A stretch of DNA of 25,485 nucleotides from IMG/VR virus record IMGVR_UViG_3300006752_000198, positions 1 through 25,485 of that record; one strand, written 5' to 3'. Shown here one piece after another: positions 1 to 8,225 of the stretch. Position 1 is the stretch's first letter; each line of letters starts with the position of its first letter. This DNA is from a virus. The translations under genes and the position numbers were made by a program. The notes below the pieces were generated by a model that searched no databases, had not been told where the DNA came from, and worked only from the letters and a program-made list of their open reading frames with translations.

Positions 1-1569
1 AGCTAAAGGATTATCAGTTGGTACTGTTTTTGCAGCAGATCCTGCACCCGCTACATCTTTAATGGCTGCTGAAGTTCCAACATCAAACATAGATCGTTCA
101 AGATCTAAGGCTTGATTTCTTAAAGTTGCTTCATTAGGTACATCAAAATTTTTAACTCCTTCAATATCTTCTGCTAATTTCGTTTCGTTTTTATTAAAAC
201 CAGATGGAGATTGAACAGATCCAGTTTTATCTAATTTTTCTGTATTAAATATTCTGTAATTATTTTCAGTAAAACCTTCTTCTTTAGAAAATCTTACACC
301 ATCAAATCCTTGTGCAATTAACTGATCGTCTGTTAATTTTTCTGCTTGTTCTGCTGTAGCTAATTTAACTTTATTTTCATCAAGTAATCTTTTAATTATA
401 TTACCTTTACCTGCAGCGCCTACTGTACCAGCTTTGATAGCATCAATATCATCTGTAAACCAAATAGATTGATCAGCTGTTTTATTTAGATCAAACTCTT
501 TAAAATATTTGTCTGTGCCGTGGTATATAATTTTATTTTCAATTCTTGGTAAATCTACAGGTTCTCCATCTTGTAATTGTTTTAAAGATGTATTTAATCT
601 TTCGTTATGCTCTGTTCTAGCTAGTGGAGTATTAATATCTGGTATATCTTTTTTAGGGATTTCAATCTCATTAAGAGCTTTGTCTTTAAATTTAGGATTA
701 ATATCTCCTAATTCTTTATGAATTTTTTGTAAATCTTCTACAGAAGTTTTAGATAATAATTTTTTACCTGCATCAATACTTTTACCAAATGCTTTAAATA
801 AACCTAAAAATGCTGGAGACAATGCAGCCGATGCACCTGTAACCATGGCTACATTTTTTAAACCAGTTTCTAAACCAGCATCTTCAAATCCAAGTTTAGC
901 TCTGTATGGTTGTGATTTTAATTGTATTAATGTTTCTGATACACCACCAATAATTGCTTCCATGTATGCAACTCTTAACGCTGCAGCTCCGAAAGTTGCT
1001 GGTACAGAATAACCAAATGATGCAACTGCAGCTCCTCCCATAATTGGATCTGTAAAAGCTCCTGCAGCAATACCACCAAAGCCACCTATTTTACCTTTAG
1101 TAGTAGCTCTTTCGTTTATATCTGAATATTCTTTCCAAGCACTATGAGCTTTCTTTGCTATAGTTGCTTGCATATTATCTGGAGTATCTAATCCAGCTTC
1201 AACTAATAATGATTTTAAATTTTCGTCAGTAGTTTGTAGCTCAGAAACTTTGTTCCAAAAATTAGCTTCTAGCTCTTCTTTTGGTTTAAAAAAACTTTCT
1301 TCAGATACATCAATACCAGTTCCTACAAATGGATTAAATTCTTGTTCTAAGGGGGAGATAATATCTGTATGACCTGCTTTTTGTAATATATTAACTATAT
1401 TAATATATTCTTCTTCAAGGTTATTTCTTTCAGATGTAAATAGCTCAGATCTTCTAAAAGCATTAAATGCTGAACTAGCATTTTCCATAAAGCTAGTTCT
1501 TTCGCCTTTAGCAACACTTGTATTGCTATCTGGTGTTAGAGTTTTATCTTCATCAAAGAAAATACTCAT
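1..1569 (-). CDS. Internal virion/ejection-type protein with ADP-ribosyltransferase-like domain, partial (C-terminus off left edge)
   Basis: An open frame of 523 codons runs from ATG at 1569 to the left edge with no stop. It is too long to close inside the window. The first ~340 residues are Gly/Ala-rich helical sequence (for example GGIAAGAFTDPIMGGAAVA), which is common in large internal core proteins of T7-like podoviruses. Residues ~345-445 look different: YHGT (349-352), then F..FDL, WFTDD (370-374), GFDGVRF (421-427) and NYRIFN (437-442). This order resembles ADP-ribosyltransferase domains of phage polyvalent proteins. It starts 1 nt after the 696-aa gene, at the end of the tail/core operon, where T7 has gp15/gp16. 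The role as an ejected protein is inferred from position. The usual catalytic Glu/Gln is not certain. Confidence 0.75.
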   Translation of the reverse strand, partial: MSIFFDEDKTLTPDSNTSVAKGERTSFMENASSAFNAFRRSELFTSERNNLEEEYINIVNILQKAGHTDIISPLEQEFNPFVGTGIDVSEESFFKPKEELEANFWNKVSELQTTDENLKSLLVEAGLDTPDNMQATIAKKAHSAWKEYSDINERATTKGKIGGFGGIAAGAFTDPIMGGAAVASFGYSVPATFGAAALRVAYMEAIIGGVSETLIQLKSQPYRAKLGFEDAGLETGLKNVAMVTGASAALSPAFLGLFKAFGKSIDAGKKLLSKTSVEDLQKIHKELGDINPKFKDKALNEIEIPKKDIPDINTPLARTEHNERLNTSLKQLQDGEPVDLPRIENKIIYHGTDKYFKEFDLNKTADQSIWFTDDIDAIKAGTVGAAGKGNIIKRLLDENKVKLATAEQAEKLTDDQLIAQGFDGVRFSKEEGFTENNYRIFNTEKLDKTGSVQSPSGFNKNETKLAEDIEGVKNFDVPNEATLRNQALDLERSMFDVGTSAAIKDVAGAGSAAKTVPTDNPLA

Positions 1570-1570
1570 A

Positions 1571-3661
1571 TTATAATCCTGTAATTATTTCTGCTTTGAT
1601 TTTGTTAATATCAATTATAAAAAATCCGCCATCTGAATTTATTAAGTATTCGGGATCTCCGCCAAATTCTTTAGGGTTTTCTCCCATAGCAATCTTATAT
1701 TTACCATTACCAATACTTACAAAATAAGGATCTCTTTCTTTAAATACTTGATCAACTGTAAATTCTTTTCCATTAATCATTGGCAACTGATCATTACTAG
1801 ATGCTTTTTTAAATAATTCTTTACCTTCTGCAGATTTAAAATTTTCTATTACATCTTCAAATTTACCATTAGGTAGCCAAGGTGGTATATGTACCATTGT
1901 ACCTCTAGTGTTAGTATCAAAGCCACCCATCTTAGTATCAAAACCAAATTTCTGTATTGATTTTGCACCTACCGCCATACTAAATGCTTTTTCCCAATCA
2001 CTAGCTTTAAAATTTTTAGTAGTTTTTCCAGAGTTTTTTAATTGAGCTGCATAAATATAATTAGCTGTTTCTACTGCATTATTAAAAGTTTCTAAGTTTT
2101 CTCCAAATACCTCGCTGTATTTACCAATAACATTTAGTAAACCAGTATCTGAACTTTTCATTTTATACTTATCTGCAAGATCTGGCTCTTTAGATAATAA
2201 ATATCCATCAATAGCTAATTTAGCATTATTACCAGCAACACCATCGTTCATCATAGTAAGACCACCAATGTGTGCTAAGAAAGTATTATCTTTTGAAATT
2301 TGTCTAAAAGCTACATCGCTATCTCCACCAAATGCTTGAACTAAAGTAGTTGATAATTGAATTATTTGATTGCCATTTGTTGCACTATCAAATGCAGCTG
2401 TAATTTGTTTAGCCTCGTTTTCAGTAAAAAATTTTACGGGTCTTTTGTAAAAATTTGCAACAGTAGTAGCTTGAGCTATTCTTGATTTTACCTTAGATGC
2501 AAATAAATTCATATCTCCACCTGTTAATAATTGATCAAATCCTATTTCTTCTATTTCTACTAAACCTTTATTTTTTGCAGTAGTTAATTGATCTTTATCT
2601 AAAGATGTAGATAGAGCAGCAAGATACTTTTTAGATATTTCTAAATTTCTAGCATCTTTTAATGACATACCTTTTTTACTGGTATTATTAAAATTAGTTA
2701 AAATATTAATTCTGTTTTCTATTTCAGAAACAGACATTGTATTTAGTTGAGCATAAATAGGAGCATCTTCTTGAATTTTTTTTAATTTTAGAATTGTCGC
2801 CTGGTCATTATTAGTAGTTGCAATAGATAAAGCTGTATTAAATTCATCAACATTAATGTTAATGCCATTTTCAATATTACTTTGCATTTGTGAAACATTA
2901 GCTTTGTTTAAATGATTGCTTGTTGTTGATTTAGATTTAAAATGTGTTTCTAATTTAATAACATCATCTGTAGATAATCGGTCATCTTTTTTAGCTAATT
3001 CTAAGGCTTGATCTTGTTGATTAAGTGGTACTCTTTTGTAACCATAAAATGCTATATCTTTTGCTACTGCACTTTTAACATCTTTAATACCACCACCAAA
3101 TAATTCAGTATTAGATGCAGAATTTAATCTTGTATTTAATTCTATTGTTGCATTATTTTTTTCAAGATCAGATCCTGCAAAAATAACTTTCTTTTTTAAT
3201 GTTTCAATATAATCAAGCTCGGTTGTTTTTCTTCCTTCAATTAGATTTGCAGTAGATTTAACTTTAATTGTGTTACCATCTTCTATTGATTGTTTAGTCA
3301 ACCAAGTATTAAATTTTTTCTTAGAAAATAAACCAGTAAAATCAGAAGTAGAATTTTTAATTTTTTCAACTTCATTATTGTAATAAGCCATAGCTTTATC
3401 TGGATCATCCATCTGTACCGCATTTAATTTAACAGAAGCCAAACCATTTTCGCCATTCATTACAGTTTTAATTTTTTCTAAAACTTCTTTTTCACTTTTG
3501 ATTTCTTGATGTTTGACGTAAAGTTTTTCGCCAGCTTGAGCAAAACCTTTAAATGCTCTACCTACAGCTCCAGCTTCAGACATAGATATTTTTCTTCGGT
3601 CTAAAACATTTGATGATTGGGTTGTTGGTTCTAATTGTGATTTGTATAATTTAATAGCCAT
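1571..3661 (-). CDS. Internal virion protein (T7 gp15-like by position and style)
   Basis: This 696-residue protein starts ATG at 3661, sharing one base with the previous stop (TAATG). It has no signal peptide or membrane segment. It is mostly charged helix with Ser/Thr/Asn-rich stretches and an early segment (residues ~30-75) of coiled-coil type. Length, position after a gp14-like protein and before a larger C-terminal gene, and overall composition fit the second internal virion protein of T7-like podoviruses, which is ejected and helps form the DNA-translocation channel in the cell envelope. No enzyme motif is visible. The family assignment rests mainly on gene order, so the general role is likely but the exact homology is inferred. 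Confidence 0.72.
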   Translation of the reverse strand: MAIKLYKSQLEPTTQSSNVLDRRKISMSEAGAVGRAFKGFAQAGEKLYVKHQEIKSEKEVLEKIKTVMNGENGLASVKLNAVQMDDPDKAMAYYNNEVEKIKNSTSDFTGLFSKKKFNTWLTKQSIEDGNTIKVKSTANLIEGRKTTELDYIETLKKKVIFAGSDLEKNNATIELNTRLNSASNTELFGGGIKDVKSAVAKDIAFYGYKRVPLNQQDQALELAKKDDRLSTDDVIKLETHFKSKSTTSNHLNKANVSQMQSNIENGININVDEFNTALSIATTNNDQATILKLKKIQEDAPIYAQLNTMSVSEIENRINILTNFNNTSKKGMSLKDARNLEISKKYLAALSTSLDKDQLTTAKNKGLVEIEEIGFDQLLTGGDMNLFASKVKSRIAQATTVANFYKRPVKFFTENEAKQITAAFDSATNGNQIIQLSTTLVQAFGGDSDVAFRQISKDNTFLAHIGGLTMMNDGVAGNNAKLAIDGYLLSKEPDLADKYKMKSSDTGLLNVIGKYSEVFGENLETFNNAVETANYIYAAQLKNSGKTTKNFKASDWEKAFSMAVGAKSIQKFGFDTKMGGFDTNTRGTMVHIPPWLPNGKFEDVIENFKSAEGKELFKKASSNDQLPMINGKEFTVDQVFKERDPYFVSIGNGKYKIAMGENPKEFGGDPEYLINSDGGFFIIDINKIKAEIITGL

Positions 3662-4110
3662 TAGCCGCCTCCTCCAAACATAGCTGCAGTATTTAATAAA
3701 CTTTGACCTGCTGCAAAGTAACTAGCTTTTTTAGCTACCTTGCCTCTAAATCTTTCAAGATCTGCGTTTGCTTCCATCATAATTGCTTCATTGTTTGCAG
3801 TATCAACTGCGTTTTGTGCGTTGTAATCCATTATATCTCTGTCAGTTTGCAGCTCTAATTCATTTTCATATAACGCTTCTAAAGGTGTACCAGATAATTC
3901 TACACCACTTGCAAGATAAGCAACTCTTGTAGCTCCTTGTATTTCTTCAACTGTTTTGTCAAACTTAGGTAAAGTATACGCATTATGCGTAGTCATTATT
4001 CGTTTTGCTTCTAATCTTTTTAGTTCAGCATTACGTTCTTCTACCTGCGCATTAAAATCAGCTGCTTTTTGTTGTGCTTTACCTTGATATATATCTCCAA
4101 AAAAACTCAT
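3661..4110 (-). CDS. Internal virion protein (gp14-like), 149 aa
   Basis: The frame is open from 4194, but the better start is ATG at 4110. It overlaps the upstream stop as ATGA (4107-4110), the junction style used throughout this genome, and gives a natural N-terminus, MSFFGDIYQGKAQQ. Residues ~10-45 are a charged coiled-coil-like helix. The stretch ASGVELSGTPLEAL, with D.D and N-A after it, is typical of small podovirus core proteins that carry a conserved Ser-Gly-Thr/Ser-Pro segment before a second helix. The C-terminus is Ala/Gly-rich (FAAGQSLLNTAAMFGGGG), plausible for membrane insertion after ejection. The gp14-like call is from position and these features. Confidence 0.72.
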   Translation of the reverse strand: MSFFGDIYQGKAQQKAADFNAQVEERNAELKRLEAKRIMTTHNAYTLPKFDKTVEEIQGATRVAYLASGVELSGTPLEALYENELELQTDRDIMDYNAQNAVDTANNEAIMMEANADLERFRGKVAKKASYFAAGQSLLNTAAMFGGGG

Positions 4111-4559
4111 TTTATAACCCTCGCATATCTGTAAAAATCTTCTCCATCTGGACCATAAGCCTTCATTAAACCTTCTTGTTTTAAACCTAGCCACTCAGCA
4201 AATCTTATTGCTGTATCGCAATCAGCTTTAACGGATGTTTGTAATCTTCTGATAAAATTATTTTTTATCATCATATCCGTTCTTTGCTTAATAACTTTTG
4301 AAATCGTTATTGGATAGTTATTTATTTCTTTAGTAGCTAAGACCCACCCCTCAGCTGTGCCTTCCCAGAGAGGAAAAATCCCTCCTGCCACAATAGGTTT
4401 ATTATTTAATAATCCTGTAAATGACATTCCAATTTCTTTTAAGTATAAAGAATACTTCCTGTGTTCTGGTTTGAATTCTAATAATTTTTGGTTTAATCCT
4501 TGATCAAGTATTTCTTTTGCATGATCATTTTCAAAAGATACAAATTCAATTTTAGACAC
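4107..4559 (-). CDS. T7 gp13-like protein, GNAT-acetyltransferase-like fold (150 aa)
   Basis: The frame extends up to a TTG at 4589, but GTG at 4559 is preferred. It has GGAGA seven bases upstream and overlaps the tail-tube-B stop by only 8 nt. The protein has the layout of the T7 gp13/DUF2833 group, which resembles N-acetyltransferases: a central strand pair (NKPIVAGGIFPLW, GWVLATKEI), then a long helix with repeated Lys/Arg (ISKVIKQRTDMM), and a C-terminal part with AIRFAEWLGL and the ending FYRYARV. In T7, gp13 is needed for virion assembly and is not a proven enzyme. The neighbours (tail tube B before, gp14-like after) match T7 order. A true acetyltransferase activity is not shown. Confidence 0.75.
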   Translation of the reverse strand: MSKIEFVSFENDHAKEILDQGLNQKLLEFKPEHRKYSLYLKEIGMSFTGLLNNKPIVAGGIFPLWEGTAEGWVLATKEINNYPITISKVIKQRTDMMIKNNFIRRLQTSVKADCDTAIRFAEWLGLKQEGLMKAYGPDGEDFYRYARVIK

Positions 4560-6831
4560 TTTCTGTCTCCAATCTTGGATAGATACCAAGTATAGTCATT
4601 GGCAGCGCTTGTGGTTGTTTGATGTAAATTAATCCTTCTGTTCCGTGTCCGACATCAAATTCAATTTGTTTATCGCCAGTAAATAAAGGTACTGGTAAAT
4701 CCATACTTGCTGAACTATCTCTAAAATCTAAAGATGTTAAATTATCTGATGATGGTCCAATACTAGCTCCAATAGTATCTAAAAATCTTACTGATAAATC
4801 ATAAACTCTTTTTGTTTTAGTCTGAGTAGTTTCTGTGTAACCTTCATCTAATCTCATTGTTTGTAAATCAGATGAATACAATAAACCTACATTTGCCTCT
4901 TCAGTAGCAACATCAATAGTTATTGATCCTCCATTTACTACCTTAGATGTTTGTACGGATCCCTCTCCTATTATGGATACAGTTTCTCCTTCTAAATGAT
5001 TTAAGCCTGTTAAAGTACCAGTTTCTCCACCAGAATAAGTCAAGCCACTATCCATGAAATGAAACTTTGTTAGATCTTTGTTAAATTCAAAAGGAGTAAA
5101 ATATTCAACATATCTTTTTTTAGCTCCATTAATATATCGTTCAACAATAACCCAAACTTGATCCTCGTCTGTATCTCCATCAATTACTGCAACACTTTCT
5201 ACTTTAGCGTGGGTTAGTATTTTATCTATTTGTTCTGAAGAATGAGCTGAGCTTAAATTAATAACAGTATTTAAACCTTCGTCTTTGAATAATTGAAATT
5301 GGTTATCATCTATTTTGGATATATAATATTTAGTATTTTCTGCTAAACCAGTTATTGCCGTTCCAGAATTTTTGTAAAAAATGTGATCTCCTGTTTTAAA
5401 ACCATGTGCAACACTAAAAATAAAATTATTATTTATGTTTACTCCTTGATAAATAAATTGTGTTGTATCGGATCCAGGCGCTGAAGTTAAAGAAATTTCT
5501 GTACCTGCAGATGCGCCAGAAGAAGAGTTTGCTAATTTAATTGTATTTGCATCAACAGATATAACATAATAAACTTTTGAATTACTTAATCCGCCTATTT
5601 TATTAGATGCAGCATAATAATAAACTTGATCTCCAGTTGATAAACCATGTGATGATAAAGTTATTGTATTGTTTGTAGTATTGACGTTTGTTGAATTAGA
5701 TGTGAAAGTAATTTTTTGTTGTTTGATTGTTTTACCTGTATCTGATTTACCGCCTAAAATGTGTCTGTGCCAAGCTACAACATTCTCTAATCTGTTATAA
5801 GTTAAGCCTACTAAAACACCATCATTTCTTACACCCCAAACAACTGAGTAAGGTTCTTGTTGATAATCCATTTGGATAATACCAGTTTCTGAAATGTGAT
5901 CTGCAAGTATGGTTAAATCTGGAGCAACATAACCATCGCTATCAAAATTATAAGCTAGTTCTCTTATTTTTCTTTTTGCTCTTTGTAAAAAAATAGTTGC
6001 ATTACCAATAGACAAAGCATCAACACCAGAAGATCCATAGTTTGATTGCTTAACGATTGAAATATTTGTAGGAGTGATCGCAATTCCAGATCCAGCAGAC
6101 ACAGCATACTCTCCACCAGTAGTCATTACAATAAGAGTTCTTGTAGCTTTCATAGCCTGGATTGCATTAACTTGATTTGATGCGATTGTATAAATCATGG
6201 CATCGTCATCATTTGTACCAGTTGTAAAGTTTTCGTAATCTCCAGCTTTTGAGAACCAAATAGTTTGTGGATTATTATTAGTTCCTGCAAAGACTAATCT
6301 TTGTTCAAAAAAAGTAACTGTACTTGGTCTATTGTTTGATCCAGAAATTCCAGGAGAGGGAGATCCACTAAATGAAACTGTATTAAGTGTCCAGGAAGTG
6401 TGTCCAGTTCTACTTAATTTTTTTACGGGATGGCTTGGATGAACTAAATACATCACGTCAGCAGATTGAGCAAATTTAATATCAAATAACTGTGCTTCTA
6501 AATAAGGAGAAGATATTTCATAAGCGGAACTACCAGATTGGATTTGTCCATCATCTTTATAAAATCTAATATACCCATTTCCAAATTCTAAAATATAGGC
6601 TTGTTCAGTTGAAAAAGTAAAAGGTATAAGTCTTGTTTTTTGTGTACTTGTTTTTACTTCTGCAGCAAAATAAGTTCCTGGTCTCCTAGTTACGGGTCCA
6701 TGTGGTAAAACTACAAAATTTTCAATACGCGTAGCTGCGTTAAAGTATTTTTGAAAATCAGTTCTCCCCTGCATAGAGGATGACATCTCCCCAGCTGTAA
6801 AGCTAGGAATACTTAATAGTTGTTTTCCCAT
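4552..6831 (-). CDS. Tail tubular protein B (T7 gp12-like) with inserted tandem beta modules
   Basis: This 759-residue protein forms the tail nozzle below the gatekeeper ring. The N-terminus has the family signature: PSFTAGEMS, then GRTDFQKYFNAATRIENF, then GPVTRRPGT (residues ~9-52), followed by strand-rich sequence such as RLIPFTFS and YILEFGNGYIRFY. An insertion at residues ~375-535 holds two similar units, each with HG(L/F).TGD followed by YY/FY and a Gly-Leu...YY stretch. These look like small beta-barrel repeats often found in phage tail proteins. It starts 2 nt below the tail tube A stop and ends overlapping the gp13-like gene. Identification is strong; the function of the insert is unknown. 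Confidence 0.9.
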   Translation of the reverse strand: MGKQLLSIPSFTAGEMSSSMQGRTDFQKYFNAATRIENFVVLPHGPVTRRPGTYFAAEVKTSTQKTRLIPFTFSTEQAYILEFGNGYIRFYKDDGQIQSGSSAYEISSPYLEAQLFDIKFAQSADVMYLVHPSHPVKKLSRTGHTSWTLNTVSFSGSPSPGISGSNNRPSTVTFFEQRLVFAGTNNNPQTIWFSKAGDYENFTTGTNDDDAMIYTIASNQVNAIQAMKATRTLIVMTTGGEYAVSAGSGIAITPTNISIVKQSNYGSSGVDALSIGNATIFLQRAKRKIRELAYNFDSDGYVAPDLTILADHISETGIIQMDYQQEPYSVVWGVRNDGVLVGLTYNRLENVVAWHRHILGGKSDTGKTIKQQKITFTSNSTNVNTTNNTITLSSHGLSTGDQVYYYAASNKIGGLSNSKVYYVISVDANTIKLANSSSGASAGTEISLTSAPGSDTTQFIYQGVNINNNFIFSVAHGFKTGDHIFYKNSGTAITGLAENTKYYISKIDDNQFQLFKDEGLNTVINLSSAHSSEQIDKILTHAKVESVAVIDGDTDEDQVWVIVERYINGAKKRYVEYFTPFEFNKDLTKFHFMDSGLTYSGGETGTLTGLNHLEGETVSIIGEGSVQTSKVVNGGSITIDVATEEANVGLLYSSDLQTMRLDEGYTETTQTKTKRVYDLSVRFLDTIGASIGPSSDNLTSLDFRDSSASMDLPVPLFTGDKQIEFDVGHGTEGLIYIKQPQALPMTILGIYPRLETESV

Positions 6832-6832
6832 A

Positions 6833-7414
6833 TTAGTATCTACTGTTTATAAAATCTTCAGATATAACTTGATCAGTTTGTCCATTACGAGGATCGGTGT
6901 TGTAACCCTCGCTTGCGTCTGCGTGTCTTGCCTCAGATAATTTAGCAGTATATCTGTCTGTCATTAATCCAGTTACTTGTAAATTTGCTGTAATTGAATA
7001 TGCAAGATCTGCTGCTAGACCAGCTGAAATAGTTTCTCTTAACAAAATATCCATTTCGTTTGGATCTGTCACAGTTGAAACGTAAACTATTTTTATTGTG
7101 CTTTCGTTAGATAATATTTTTCTACCTTCTATTTTATAATCAGAATTATAAGCATCGATTGCTAAAACTCTTAAACTGTCAGAAGGTAAAGTGAATTGGT
7201 ATTTAAAACCCCATGCAGGTGTAGCTGTATCTTGAGCTAACTGTTGTCTTTTAATTAAAGAGTTCCAAGGATGAGATCTAAATACTGCGTCTCTAATAGT
7301 TTCATATCTTTCGTTGCATAATCTTGCGTTCTTAGAATTATCAGTAAGAGAAGTTATACTTGCAGCTCCTAACTGATTGAGCGCAGAATTACACATTTGA
7401 ACCACACTAGCCAT
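6833..7414 (-). CDS. Tail tubular protein A (T7 gp11-like)
   Basis: This 193-residue protein matches the gatekeeper/adaptor family that sits between portal and nozzle. Typical family features are the early ALNQLGAASITSL, the helix with CNERYETIRDAVFRSHPWN (residues ~28-48), then a beta part with W.FKYQFTLPSD, and a Leu/Ala-rich helix near residue 130. The start ATG at 7414 lies 3 nt after the stop of the upstream 43-aa ORF, with GGAAG about ten bases before it. It is directly followed by tail tube B, the conserved order in T7- and BPP-1-like phages. Confidence in the call is high. Confidence 0.9.
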   Translation of the reverse strand: MASVVQMCNSALNQLGAASITSLTDNSKNARLCNERYETIRDAVFRSHPWNSLIKRQQLAQDTATPAWGFKYQFTLPSDSLRVLAIDAYNSDYKIEGRKILSNESTIKIVYVSTVTDPNEMDILLRETISAGLAADLAYSITANLQVTGLMTDRYTAKLSEARHADASEGYNTDPRNGQTDQVISEDFINSRY

Positions 7415-7417
7415 TGA

Positions 7418-7549
7418 TTACTTCCATCCTTTTTGTAAAGCCGTATATGACTTTTTAGAAATTGTAGAATTTTTCTTTGATCTACTAATCCCTTTCTTAC
7501 GTCTGTTATTAATGTTTTTAACCAAACTATTTTTTGATCCGTATGCCAT
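7418..7549 (-). CDS. Small basic protein, 43 aa, MAYGSK start
   Basis: This short frame runs from ATG at 7547-7549 to TAA at 7418-7420. The product is very basic and begins MAYGSKNSLVKNI and ends TALQKGWK. Its support is context. It fills the gap exactly: its start shares a base with the preceding stop (TAATG), and 3 nt separate its end from tail tube A. Its first residues (MAYG.K) match those of the adjacent 50-aa ORF, suggesting the two are related by duplication. The Lys/Arg content suggests nucleic-acid or capsid contact, which is inference. No family is recognised. Confidence 0.62.
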   Translation of the reverse strand: MAYGSKNSLVKNINNRRKKGISRSKKNSTISKKSYTALQKGWK

Positions 7550-7701
7550 TATTTACCTACCTTTCTCATAGCCATTGTATGTGCTTGTTTAAATGTTTTA
7601 TTATTTTTACTCATTTCTGAAACCATCAAACTCATGTGTTTTTTTGTATGATGTTTAGAATGTTTTTGTAATAATGTTTTTTCTTTTTTTCCGTAAGCCA
7701 T
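7549..7701 (-). CDS. Small basic protein, 50 aa, MAYGKK start
   Basis: ATG at 7699-7701 opens a 50-codon frame ending TAA at 7549-7551. Both ends are TAATG junctions: its start shares a base with the stop of the 90-aa gene and its stop with the start of the 43-aa gene. The product is Lys/His/Met-rich (KKEKTLLQKHSKHHTKKHM), then a helix-like segment ending TMAMRKVGK. It has no membrane segment. The shared MAYG.K start with the next ORF suggests paralogy. It probably belongs with head maturation or packaging functions given its place between capsid and tail genes, but its function is unknown. Confidence 0.62.
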   Translation of the reverse strand: MAYGKKEKTLLQKHSKHHTKKHMSLMVSEMSKNNKTFKQAHTMAMRKVGK

Positions 7702-7973
7702 TATGCCTTCTTATTATTTCTTGCAAAACTAGCAGCAGCTTCTTTTGAACCAAATCCCCACGCTTTTAATGCTAATGCTAATCTTGTTGGTTTACCTTTT
7801 TTATCTTTCATGGGTCCAGACATCCCTGCAAAGCGCGCTGCAAAGGATACGCGTCTTGGGTTTTTACCAGAGCTAACTGGTCTTTTTAAATTAGATCCAT
7901 CTTTTCTATTAAAGAATTGTCTGCCTCTTTCGCTTAATCCGCCTTTTTTATTCTGATGAATTTTTTTTACCAT
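7701..7973 (-). CDS. Small basic phage protein, DUF6321-like (90 aa)
   Basis: The 90-residue protein has a recognisable pattern: GLSERGRQFFNRKDGSNLKR near the N-terminus, then RRVSFAARFAGMSGPMKD (residues ~40-57), K.T.LALALKAWGF and EAAASFARNNKK at the end. I recall this order of motifs from small phage proteins of the DUF6321 type, of unknown function. The protein is strongly basic with no transmembrane stretch. Its start lies inside the last codons of the 73-aa gene (26 nt overlap). Position between capsid and tail genes points to a head-associated or DNA-contact role, which is inference. Confidence 0.72.
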   Translation of the reverse strand: MVKKIHQNKKGGLSERGRQFFNRKDGSNLKRPVSSGKNPRRVSFAARFAGMSGPMKDKKGKPTRLALALKAWGFGSKEAAASFARNNKKA

Positions 7974-8169
7974 TTTTAATAATATACTTTCGCCTTATGT
8001 GCCTATCTTTTTCTAATGCCCAAATCTCATGCTCAGTTTTTTCAAGTTTTGCATCAAAACCATGATGCACTTTACTTGTGTTCTTAAACCTATCTACCAA
8101 CACATATCGATAAACATAATTATCTTTTTTGAAATGTAGTACAGGTTTTAATTCTTGTATTTTCTTCAT
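7948..8169 (-). CDS. Hypothetical small protein (73 aa)
   Basis: This 73-residue protein starts at ATG 8169, just past the GC-rich hairpin that follows the capsid gene. It overlaps the 90-aa gene by 26 nt. The sequence alternates short strands and charged residues (HFKKDNYVYRYVLVDRF) and ends in a helix with EHEIWALEKDRHIRRKYIIK. It is basic, soluble and has no recognisable family. No strong ribosome-binding site is visible before the ATG; coupling to the capsid transcript through the hairpin is possible. Support is the gap-filling position and a normal composition. Confidence 0.6.
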   Translation of the reverse strand: MKKIQELKPVLHFKKDNYVYRYVLVDRFKNTSKVHHGFDAKLEKTEHEIWALEKDRHIRRKYIIKNGKKNSSE

Positions 8170-8175
8170 GCACTC

Positions 8176-8207
8176 TAGGCGGGTTCCACTCTCGCTTTCC
8201 CCGCCTA
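8176..8207 (-). terminator. GC-rich hairpin after the capsid gene (attenuator or processing site)
   Basis: A perfect 8-bp inverted repeat, TAGGCGGG at 8176-8183 and CCCGCCTA at 8200-8207, encloses a 16-nt loop. It lies 18 nt past the capsid stop, where T7 has its partial terminator behind gene 10. No U-run follows in either direction, so it is not a classical intrinsic terminator. It may cap or stabilise the abundant capsid mRNA or act as a processing site. Confidence 0.5.
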
Positions 8208-8225
8208 AAATTTAGTTAGTGATTA

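Noticed and set aside
509-721. Plus-strand 70-codon frame inside the leftmost gene, and a similar one at 1518-1727
   Set aside because: Both are antisense shadows of well-supported minus-strand genes.
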